A stretch of 64,000 nucleotides of DNA from JANNGC01 sp043757045 (GTDB lineage Bacteria; Verrucomicrobiota; Verrucomicrobiia; Limisphaerales; SIBH01), in contig JAYVQC010000241.1 in NCBI GenBank assembly GCA_043757045.1, forward strand, positions 37,916 to 101,915, in the 5' to 3' direction. Positions 12,001 through 17,400 of this stretch are shown piece after piece. A program made the position numbers and the translations under genes. Within the stretch, counting starts at the first letter, position 1. Every line of letters begins with the position of its first letter. The notes under the pieces were generated by a model. It was not told the origin of the DNA and did not search any database. It worked only from the letters and a program-made list of their open reading frames with translations.

Positions 12001-12950
12001 CCCCGCCCGCCATCGTCATGCAACCCGCCAGCCAGAGCGTGGAAGCCGGCGACATCGTCACCCTCGCCGTCGCCACCACCGGCAGCGCGCCCCAGACCTA
12101 CCGCTGGTTCCACAACGCCACCAACCTCCTCACCGACGGACCCACCATCGGCGGAGCCAACACTGCGGAACTCACCTTGTATAACATCGCCGAAGCGCAA
12201 GCCGGCCACTACACCGCCACCATTACCAACAGCGCCGGGGCGGCCAGCACCACACCCGCGCTCGTGACCGTGCTCCCCGTCATAGACCTCGCCGAGGCGC
12301 TCGACTCCTACGACCTCTTCTTCACCACCGTGGGCGAGGCCGGCTGGATTGGCCACACCGTGGTCACCCACGACGGCACCGACGCCGCCCGCAGCGGCCG
12401 CATTTTCGACAACCAGAGCAGCACCCTCGAGACGATGGTGACCGGCCCCGGCAGCGTGAGCTTCTGGTGGAAAGTCAGTTCCGAGACCAACGCCGACCAC
12501 CTGACCTTCTTCCTCAATGGCGTGCCGCAACAATCCATCTCCGGCGAAGTGGGCTGGCAACCCCGCAGCTACCCGCTCGGAGCCGGCACGCAACTGCTCG
12601 AATGGACCTACTTCAAGAACGGCAGCATCTCGACCAACGCGGACCGAGGCTGGCTCGATCAAATTGTTTACAGCGACCAGCCGCCCGTGACCAACGCCGT
12701 GAGCGTGAGCAACCTGCACCTGGCCGTGGACGGCAACACGCTCTCCATCCACTGGGAAGGCAGCGCGAGCAAGACCTACAAAGTTTATTACAAAGAAGCG
12801 TTGAGCGACCCGCAATGGACGCTGCTCGACACCGAAGTGCGGGTGACGTGGAAAGTGGTCGGGGGCGAGATCGTGCCCGACGCGATCACCGCCACCGCCA
12901 CCGACGGCATCGGCACCAGCATGAGATTCTATCGCGTGCAGGAGCAATGA
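3..12950 (+). CDS. Giant Ig/BACON/FWWK-module surface protein (5' truncated)
   Basis: The frame is open from base 3 with no stop, so the start lies left of the window; the GTG at 27 is only the first internal start-like codon. Modules in order: a metzincin-like fragment (about 45-120); an Ig-like domain (250-540); a PKD-like domain (560-835); five BACON repeats (838-2213), each with a Cys pair and a C-x-W core; a cohesin-like domain (2218-2650); then, from 2656, fourteen copies of a roughly 130-aa module with the signature GPGTxSFWWKVSSE, interleaved with 17 Ig-like domains carrying the PLxYQW core; and a C-terminal module (12712-12947) ending RFYRVQEQ that recurs in neighbouring proteins. 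No catalytic domain is intact. It is probably an exported adhesin or matrix protein, although its signal peptide is not visible. A tolC-like gene follows 49 nt downstream. The coding call is near certain; the role is inferred from architecture. Confidence 0.93.
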   Translation, partial: TLSGISSSVVGSGARSIGSAFGLPHDFRNDENFNGNLMGFGFRGIRGVFHPELYLYNYCTLSYASALNLSANPFFSPGRLATDIVPPNVSVTTSGPRAPFGGLLDIEFTATDDQALHSAVLTWEQSADFVMAEEMLLNGTSAGGTFSTAFYLPGQTNRYRVTVYDRFGNERSATTTIVPSVPVNQAPQPFIRVRPVIAGPGEDVLLDASETFDPEHTVGFLEVEWDLTGDGNFDTAPTSELAGLFNFSTLGSRLIRARLTDPAGDVAISAPVALNIVDCQTGLSPTSRSHGYGGGANKVTVTAGPKCRWLPVTTNDWITLTNGNYPVGRVTSAPVSCYEAVGPSPVGPRVDGPEFTGTVVLNYTLAANPLFTERRGYIFIGDQIYTVIQQPAVCTFSISPTNRFHGYGSGGSGTIKVTPKASCPWTAINTNSWITITSGGSGTGTGTVNYVIGENRVTGRRSGNIVIDDRVFTVSQWGTNCEVAVNPATREHSASPEAVTNTISTASLCPWVVENTNGWISILSPLSGNISSNLIYSVAPNFGAETRTGVVTVNGETLIITQSACSLSIEPAARAHLFSASTGSICVAAGPICAWSVSTTNTWISILSASSAISTGRVDYVVEANPISVARVGVISVAGYEFLITQDPKPCYFAVTNMDEARSESFGESGGDSAIYIYTDIGCNWTAVSDSTWISILDGASGHGSGTVIFVVARNAGPARSGLITVAGEDYHITQASGVREVRLTDTVVASGQTNAIYIILDAHGGENTLAFSLCYDTNLLAFASASLLPSAPLTAVLTVANQQAAQGQVGLTVAMPNGFSLPAGTGTVVKVLLAGKLVNGKPYTTVSVCDAPVARSLTDAGSPPSALTASFGSSTVRVLGLCSLAEALDVTNLTFVTGPIPWGCQAEVTHDFEDAAVSGTVPASGESYFETTVTGPGTLSFWWKVSSELDNDRLRFYMDGGTQFTLSGEVDWEARTFSVPAGAHTFRWRYNKNLGTITNGQDRAWVDRVVYEAAPPSITSQPVAQAVDQGATATFSVAVAGQAPFTYQWRLNNAPLVENAVIRGTITPTLTLSNVQPSQIGNYSVVITTAQGALVSSNAPLTVTPLLPLPEALDTTFNITSSGNANWVGQALVSHDGVDAGRSGPITHNQSSSFQTIINGPGTLRFWWKVSSESGDRLRFLINGVEQTGITGDVDWQEKIYTLGPNAQTLLWTYAKNSSGSLLEDRGWVDEIRFLPQAVAITAQPTNQITDQGTNALFAVGVSGTPPIYYQWLFNNAPIPGANSATLNVPNVQPANNGLYSVFVTNVVGSTTSSNASLLVNLLVPLAEALDTTNLTWTTTTTPAGAAPWVGQVATSHDGTDSARTGIIGDGVTTTLATTLTGPGTFYFWWKVSSQGAGSDRLRFYINGSAQEDISGEVDWTFRSWTIPSGANQIVDFRYVKNASGKAGLDMGWVDQVRYVPNGTPTAPFFAVQPAPRTVVVPAGVSFNALAGGSTPLNYQWQFNGVPLTNGAGIAGATTTNLTLSGAAAAVAGNYSVLVTNSAGATLSAPASLTVITAPFITNAPVDRYAVAGSNAVFNVGALGQAPLTYQWMRDGTNLINGAKFSGVTTSNLTILSAQVADEGVYSVIVSNAAGTASSLQGAGTLTVWSAARSGVIANSGNTLLEANVTGPGTIKFAWKVSSQTNSDSFLFLRGATELARISGEVDWQQQTFAIPAGAHTLRWQYVKDAAGSAGSDAGFLDHVEFISDTAVAPQVTGQPTGRTVFSGSTVSFDATVTGSMPLTYQWRLNGTPLFNSASIGGAQTPRLTLSGLTLGQAGSYSLLVSNAAGVVTSSNAALVVNALPAGNAPVITTPPTSYQTSENASVTFTVAATGAAPLSYQWFLNGAPLANVAGASPVSGATTASLSLSNVQATQAGNYTVVVSNAVGLASARASLSVLTLGEAAGAPYIAFAQAGNASWIAQTSATAHDGVDDVRSGVINHGENSRLETYVEGPGTVTFWWKVSCEASDDNLRFYIGASEMIRISGEVPWEQKTYAVPAGTQLLKWRYGKGTSGTAGQDAGWVDDITYMPSTINVAPVITNQPVSLSLLAGHTAIFGAGAGGSMPLTFQWRSNGVPVLNGNGVSGARGPRLTILSVPAQSANYSLFVSNAAGTATSAVVMLNATSVLSAPIISLQPTNRSVTEGESASFSILASGALPLTYQWLLNGVPLVNGAGVSGATTNTLSLNNVQAAHIGTYSVVVSNSAGTAVSSPASLTVLTMSEVVGAPYLNLAVLGQPWLVQNSSTYTPGTTNGGARLIVSVPASITTQPAGQSVVEGNDAMFTVGTAGSPPLFLQWRLNGVALLDGNGLSGVNSNTLVISGVQPVDAGNYSVTVSNAVGFVISSNAALVVLTPPSITTPPAALTVAEGAPASFTVLAAGTAPLSYQWKRNGTNIANGGSVSGANTATLTLNNAQPLQGGLYSVAISNTAGGIVSSPVQFSVIAALTVGEAMNAPYLTWSTDLGAPWTVQTNVTHDGEAAAQSGTIVDGTSSTLETTVVGPGTIRFWWRVSSQTNADHLTFSANGATWAQISGLTGWQYQSFVVPGGLVTLRWTYSKDAGGFTGLDRGWLDEVDFVPSSGPSVPVIVQEPVGVEVNPGENVSFSIQALGTAPLSYQWRFEGQELGDGGNVLGSKTPTLTISGVNQAQAGLYDVVVRNPYSLDISEQVFLSVIPVISIPVAVDTDHTNLLWVSGATVGGLPWRGQTNIKSDLIDAAVSGTIGHGMTSWVQTVVSGPGAISFFWKCSSETNQDRMRFTVDGVEVANISGETDWRQRTFTINDPGTMLRWSYTKSATGLSGLDRAWLDQVVFGPTAPIITNTSQNVFVVDVGTTVRFNVAASGTTPLSYQWSFTPPGLLHGTNLLNGNTNLPLYPGFLVGAVGNRRLTISNAQPEQSGTYEVEVSNPAGSAVSPPFTLQVIPSLPLADALNTNLIWETYGYSWWVGSTNIHRDGLAARSGSMPGSESTTLKTTVQGPGTLSFWWRASTETNVDIMSFEINGAITSEISGNHNWSQKTYDLDSGTFVLTWNYNKSGLFTNGLDTVFLDQVVFAPIAPILTNQPVARVIDQGSAVSFTAGVRGTPPLSYQWFLNGSPLVNGGGISGARTLTLNLSGVQLAQAGYYSVEVSNVVGAVNSLPAALTVLPTFPIAEAIDNADYAWTTGSPGWIGQNQTTFDGVDAVKSPTTANSGSSTMQATLAGPGTVQFKWKVSSQTNNGTGGDELIFYTNNTALARISGEVGWEQRSFSILPGNQIVKWTYAKNASVTNGQDRGWVDQFVFIPTPPSVTTHPAGTNVDQGASTTFTVGVYGTPPFTYQWRYQGVDMFGANSVSVTLNNVQPWQAGNYSVVVGNAAGTANSLSAALTVNTLVPLAEALDTTNFVWATSGSPAWVGQIAVAHDGSDSARIQDVPHSGSASVQTTILGPGTISFWWKVSSQTNGDYLTFYTNGVLAVRISGEQDWETRAINLGSGNQTLTWTYAKNTSTVAGQDRAWLDQVGFGPVAPTITVQPASRGVDAGNGTTFAVTVAGTPPFTYQWQRNGLDLANGPGLSGVNTSNLVLTGVQSGQAGAYRVLVSGQAGATISAAANLTVYSILALDEALDTPGLTWTTNGTPPWVGHAAVTHDNTDAARSGSIGHSQSTSMSTILNGPGAVSFWWKVSSQTNGDYLTFFTNGVLAVRISGEQDWQFKTINLGSGAQTLTWTYAKNSSTTNGEDRAYVDQVSFGLVAPTIITQPANVTAEPGSNVTFTVVAAATPPVYYQWLFNGSPLANGPGLSGTTNASLIVSNVGASAVGTYSVVVSNSVNRVTSAGATLTLSSNVTINAALDGGLAFTTGGTAPAWKGQTGVTRDGVDAAQTGPATDSTYSFLKVTVTGPGPLSFWWKCSTEVDHDYLRFMVDAVDQVKISGEQDWQLINFDVPSGSHELQWRYSKNSTLTAGEDRGWLDYVWFNQTPPPIIIVTTTPPAIVMQPASQSVEAGDIVTLAVATTGSAPQTYRWFHNATNLLTDGPTIGGANTAELTLYNIAEAQAGHYTATITNSAGAASTTPALVTVLPVIDLAEALDSYDLFFTTVGEAGWIGHTVVTHDGTDAARSGRIFDNQSSTLETMVTGPGSVSFWWKVSSETNADHLTFFLNGVPQQSISGEVGWQPRSYPLGAGTQLLEWTYFKNGSISTNADRGWLDQIVYSDQPPVTNAVSVSNLHLAVDGNTLSIHWEGSASKTYKVYYKEALSDPQWTLLDTEVRVTWKVVGGEIVPDAITATATDGIGTSMRFYRVQEQ
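838..2213 (+). repeat. Five tandem BACON repeats
   Basis: Five protein repeats of about 85-95 aa, four of which begin with Cys-x-(hydrophobic). Each contains a second Cys three to four residues before a W-I-(T/S)-(I/L) strand. BACON domains are Ig-like folds usually interpreted as carbohydrate- or mucin-associated spacers in secreted bacterial proteins. The fifth copy is the most diverged and lacks the S-P-T-x-R-x-H motif. Confidence 0.8.
2656..12690 (+). repeat. Alternating FWWK-module / Ig-like array (14 + 17 domains)
   Basis: The FWWK module reads: LAEALDT, a W-x-GQ step, HDGxDAARSG, then GPGTxSFWWKVSSE, a DxLxFxxNG strand, ISGEVDW, LxWxYxKN and DRGWxDQV. The pattern suggests a beta-sandwich (jelly-roll) fold. 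Ig-like domains follow, starting PxITxQP and carrying PLxYQWxxNGxPL with a C-terminal GxYSVVVSN strand. Two of the 14 copies are broken: near 4960 the N-terminal third is missing, and near 6787 only the N-terminal part remains. Several stretches place two or three Ig domains between FWWK modules. Confidence 0.8.
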
Positions 12951-12954
12951 CGCG

Positions 12955-12973
12955 CGCCCCGCGTGACGGGGCG
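12955..12973 (+). terminator. Stem-loop after the giant gene (possible attenuator)
   Basis: A perfect 7-bp stem CGCCCCG/CGGGGCG with a CGTGA loop lies 5 nt after the stop codon and 27 nt before the tolC-like ATG. No T-run follows, so it is more likely an mRNA 3'-end stabiliser or weak attenuator than a full intrinsic terminator. Confidence 0.35.
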
Positions 12974-12999
12974 GCGAGAGCAAAGATTTGTTTTCAACT

Positions 13000-14445
13000 A
13001 TGCCAATGGACAACCAACAGAGAGTGATGTTTTGCGCCGTCGCCACGGCGCTGGCGCTCACGTGCGCGACCACGCGCAGCGCCGAAGCCGCCGCCCCGGC
13101 GGGTTTGCCGCGCAGCAGCGCCGCGCCGGCCGGCTGGCTCTCGCAACCGATCTCCCTCGACGACGCCATCCGCATCGCCCTCGCCCAGAACGGCGACATT
13201 CTCAAAGCCCAGCACGAACTGGAAGCCGCGCACGGCGTCTCGCTCCAGACCCGCGCCGTGGTGCTGCCGAAAATTCGCGGCTCCGCCGGCTACGAACACA
13301 CCCAGGCCGTCGAGCGCGATCCGTACAGCCAACAACAAGCCTTCCAGCCTCTGCGGAACAACTGGACCGGCGGCATTCGCCTCCAGCAAAACATTTACGA
13401 AGGCGGCCGCCTCGCCGCCTCCTGGCGCGCGGCGAAGCTGGTCAAGGAACAAGCGTATCAGGATTACCTCACGGTCATCGCTGACACCATTCTCGAAGTC
13501 CGCACCGCCTACTACGACGTGCTCCTCGCCGAACAGCAGATCGCCGTGCAAGAGGCCTCCGTGCGCCTGCTGTCCGAAGAACTCGGCAACACCAGGAAAC
13601 GTTCCGACGCCGGGGCCGTGCCGCGCTTCGACGTGTTGCGCGGCGAAGTGCAGGTCGCGAACGCCCGCCCCCGCCTCATCCGCGCGCAGAACAATTTTCG
13701 CACCGCCAAAAACAAACTTGCCACCGCCCTCGGCCACAACCTCCCGACCACCGTGCTCGAAGACATCCCGCTGGTGCTGACCTCGAAGCTCGACCCGGTG
13801 CCTTATGAAATCGCGCTGCCGCAGGCGCTGGAACTGGCCCGCGCGCGCCGTCCCGAGCTGCATTCGCTCCGCACGGAAATTGACCTCCAGCACGAGCGCG
13901 TGAAGATCGCCCAGTCCGGCTACCTGCCCGCGCTCGGCGTGTATGCCGGCTACAAAGCTTACAACAGCGAGTTCAGCGGGAACTTTTACAAGGACGTGTC
14001 CGGCCCCATCGCCGGCGTGGAGATGAACTGGGACATCTTCGACGGCCTGGCCACGCGCGGTCGCGTCGTCGAGGCGCGGGCGCGCGAAGCGAAGTCCACC
14101 GTGAATCTGGCCGACCAGACGCGCCGCGTGGAGCAGCAGGTGCGGACGTTCTATTCGAGCTTCACCGAAGCCCGGGAAGTCCTGAAGTCGCAGGAAAAAA
14201 ATGTGGAACGCGGCGAAGAAGCCATCCGCCTCGCGTCCTCGCGCTACGACGCCGGCAGCGGCACGCAACTCGACGTGCTCGACGCGCAAACCTCTCTCAC
14301 CGAGGCGCGCACCACGCAGATTAATGCGACCCGCGATTATCTCGTGGCCCGCGCGCGCGTCGAACGCGCCATCGGCCTCGAAGTGGAGCGCGCGCAGACC
14401 AGCGCGCCGACGACGGTGGAAACTTGGAAGCCGAAGACCAAATGA
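13000..14445 (+). CDS. TolC-family outer membrane efflux protein
   Basis: A 481-aa protein with a signal peptide (hydrophobic VMFCAVATALALTCA, likely cleavage after SAEA near residue 30). Two outer-membrane efflux repeats follow. The first begins ISLDDAIRIALAQN, typical of the TolC N-terminal helix; the second, about residues 270-470, contains the ELHSLR and RYDAGSGTQLDVLDAQ regions. The length and the duplicated helix-strand layout match TolC/OEP trimeric exit ducts, which pair with an inner-membrane pump and a periplasmic adaptor. Neither partner is in the window. The frame is open from a TTG at 12988, but ATG at 13000 or 13006 gives a better signal-peptide n-region; no strong Shine-Dalgarno is present. 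The stop overlaps the ATG of the lyase gene (ATGA), suggesting translational coupling. Substrate is unknown. Confidence 0.9.
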   Translation: MPMDNQQRVMFCAVATALALTCATTRSAEAAAPAGLPRSSAAPAGWLSQPISLDDAIRIALAQNGDILKAQHELEAAHGVSLQTRAVVLPKIRGSAGYEHTQAVERDPYSQQQAFQPLRNNWTGGIRLQQNIYEGGRLAASWRAAKLVKEQAYQDYLTVIADTILEVRTAYYDVLLAEQQIAVQEASVRLLSEELGNTRKRSDAGAVPRFDVLRGEVQVANARPRLIRAQNNFRTAKNKLATALGHNLPTTVLEDIPLVLTSKLDPVPYEIALPQALELARARRPELHSLRTEIDLQHERVKIAQSGYLPALGVYAGYKAYNSEFSGNFYKDVSGPIAGVEMNWDIFDGLATRGRVVEARAREAKSTVNLADQTRRVEQQVRTFYSSFTEAREVLKSQEKNVERGEEAIRLASSRYDAGSGTQLDVLDAQTSLTEARTTQINATRDYLVARARVERAIGLEVERAQTSAPTTVETWKPKTK

Positions 14446-17400
14446 GGAAAGCAGAAAATAGAAAGCAGAAATCAGCACAGCGCGCACCCGGTGCGCGGGC
14501 GCTGCTGCTGCTTATTTCTGCTTTCTGCTTTCTACTCTCTGCTTTCCCCCTTGGGGCGGCTGAGTTCGACACCTTGCGCCTGCGCTGGCGCGACCTGCTT
14601 ACGCAGGGGACGAACGCCAGCTTCGCCAATCCGCTTTACCAGAACTGGATCAGCTCGGTGGGCAACAGCGCGCAGTCCTACTGGTCCACGATGAACACCA
14701 GTCCGACGCGCACCAATCTCTGGAGCGCGTATCCGTATCCCGCCGCCGATTCGAGCGACATCAGCGGCACCTACTCGCGCCTGCGCACGATGGCGCTCGC
14801 CTACTCGATCAAGGACTCCGCGCTCGAAGGCAACACCGGCCTGCGCTCCGCGACCATCAACGGCTTGGACTGGATGTTCACCAATCACTACAACGCGTCC
14901 TCCGTCGTCTTCGACAACTGGTTCGATTTCGAGATCGCCACGCCCTTGGTGCTGAATGACATCACCACGCTGCTCTACTCGAATCTTTCGCCCGCGCAGA
15001 TCAGCAACTACATGGCGGCGGTGGAGCACTTCACGCCCACGCCGAGCGAGAGCTTCATTTCCACGAATCTCACGGCGGCGAACAAGATCTGGAAGTCGCT
15101 CGTCGTGGCGGTGCGCGGCGTGCTGGTGCAGAACTCGAACAAAGTCGCGCTCGCGCGCTCGGGTTTGAGCGACGTGTTTCCGTACGTGACGAGCGGCGAC
15201 GGTTTTTATCGCGACGGCTCGTTCGTGTTTCACAACGAGTTCGCCTACAACGCAGGCTACGGCGTGGAACTGCTCGATTCGATGGGTTCGATGATGCAGT
15301 TGCTCACCGGCTCGACGTGGGCCATCACCGATCCCGCGCAGACCAATGTCTTCCGCTGGGTCACGGATTCCTTCCAGCCGTTCTTCGCGCGCGGCGCGGC
15401 CATGGAGATGGTGGATGGCCGGTACCACACGCGCAACGGCGACGCCCACGAGCGCGGCCATGAAATGCTCAGTGCCATTCTCCGCGTCGCGCAAGTTGCG
15501 CCTCTGGCCGACGCGACGGCCTACAAATCTTTTGTGAAGGGCATGATTCAGTCCGACACGTATCGCAATTTTCTCACCGCGCAATCGCCGCCTTACAACG
15601 TGTGGGCCAGCGCGGCGCTCAACGACACGAACATCCCCGCGCGAGTTGTGACGACCGAGCATCGGCAGTTTCCCGGCATGGACCGCGTGGTGCATCACAC
15701 GCCGGACTGGACGTTCGCTCTCTCCACGTCGTCGAGCCGGATCGCGAATTACGAATCCACGCGCGGCGAAAATCTCAAGGGCTGGTACACGGGCGAGGGC
15801 ATGACCTACCTCTACAATCGCGAGCTGGGCCAATACTCGGATCAGTTCTGGGCCACGATTGATCCGTATCGCCTGCCCGGCACGACGGTGGACACGTTCA
15901 CGCGCACGAACGGCTCGGGCGATTCCTATCGCAGTCCGAACAACCAGACCGGCGGCGCGTCGATCCTCGGTTTGTACGGCGTGAGCGCGATGCACTTGAA
16001 CGCCTGGGTCAGCACGCTGGCCGCGCGCAAGTCGTGGTTCGTCTTCGACAACGAAATCGTCTGCGTGGGCAACAGCGTGAGCAGTGCGGAAACGAACAGC
16101 GGCGTGGAAACGATCATCGAAAACCGCCGCCTCGGACTCTACGGCAACAACGCTTTGACCGTGAACGGCACGGCCAAGCCCAGCGGCCCCGGCTGGAGCG
16201 AGACGATGAACGGCACGTCGTGGGCGCATCTCGCCGGGACCGCAAACGACACCGACATTGGGTATTTCTTCCCATCGAGTACGACGGTGAAGGCGCTGCG
16301 TGAATCGCGCGCGGGCGCGATGCGCGATCTCAACACCACCTACGGCTCGGCCACGAAATACACGCGGCACTACCTCACGATGTATTTCGACCACGGCACA
16401 AATCCGAACAACGGCACCTATTCGTACGTGCTGCTGCCCGGCATGTCCGCGAGCGCCGTCGCAGCCTACGCCGCCAGCCCCGACATCACCATTTTGCAGA
16501 ACAACAGCACGGCGACGGCGGTGCGCGAGAACAGGCTGGGACTCGTCGGCATCAATCACTGGCGCGATTCGTCGAACCAGGTCGCGGGCGCGGGCATCAG
16601 TTTCAGTCACAAGGCGGCGGCGATTTTGAAGAACGACGGCACCGTGCTCGACCTCGGCGTTTCTGATCCCACGCAGACGAACACGGCGGGTCTCACGGTG
16701 GAATTGACGAACTCGGTGACGGCGGTGTTGTCCTTGGATGCGGGCGTGACGGTGTTGCAGACCAGCCCGCTGCGGTTGCTGTTCAACACCAGCAACACCT
16801 ACGGCGCAACGTTGCGCGCGAAGTTCAGCGTCGGCGCGTTTCAAACCAACGCGCTGCTCGCCATCGCGGACGCGCATGTGCAGAACGGTGCGGCGGCGGT
16901 CACGAATTTTGGCACGAGTTCGACGCTCTCGGTGAAGGCGGGCAGCGCCAGCACCACGCGCGAGACGTTCTTGAAGTTCGATTTGTCGTCGGTGCCGGGG
17001 ACGATTGTCGGAGCGAACCTGCGGCTGGTGTCGCGCTCGTTTGTCGAGCCGGTGTTTCACACAGCGGCGTTAGTCTCGGACAATTCGTGGACGGAAACAG
17101 GCGTCATCTGGAACAACAAGCCGGGTTCGACCACGCCCACGGTGACGTGGCCGGTCGTGGGGAACAACCTGACTTCGACCATTCCGGTCACGGCCTTCAT
17201 CACGCCGGCATTGGCGAATGGCGGCGTGTTGTCCTTCCGGATTTTCAGCAATGGCACGAACAGCTCGGGGCCGACGAGCAGCAGTGAATTTGTCAGCTAT
17301 GGGGCGCGCGAAAACTCGGCGGCGAATGTGCCCCAACTCCTCGTGAGTTACGTGCGCTCGGCTCCTGCGGTCTCGCTCACCAGTCCTGAGGATGGCTCGG

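Noticed and set aside
12988..12999. TTG start at 12988 for the tolC-like gene
   Set aside because: ATG codons at 13000 and 13006 give an adequate signal peptide and no ribosome site favours the TTG.
10194..13205. 1003-aa - strand frame spanning the end of the giant gene and the tolC-like start
   Set aside because: It covers two well-supported + strand genes and the gap between them. The Gly/Glu/Val-rich content follows from the reverse of the Ig/FWWK repeats.
13000..14445. TolC-like protein as the exit duct of a type I system for the giant proteins
   Set aside because: All visible giant proteins have Sec signal peptides and no RTX-type C-terminal signals, and no ABC transporter or adaptor gene is present.
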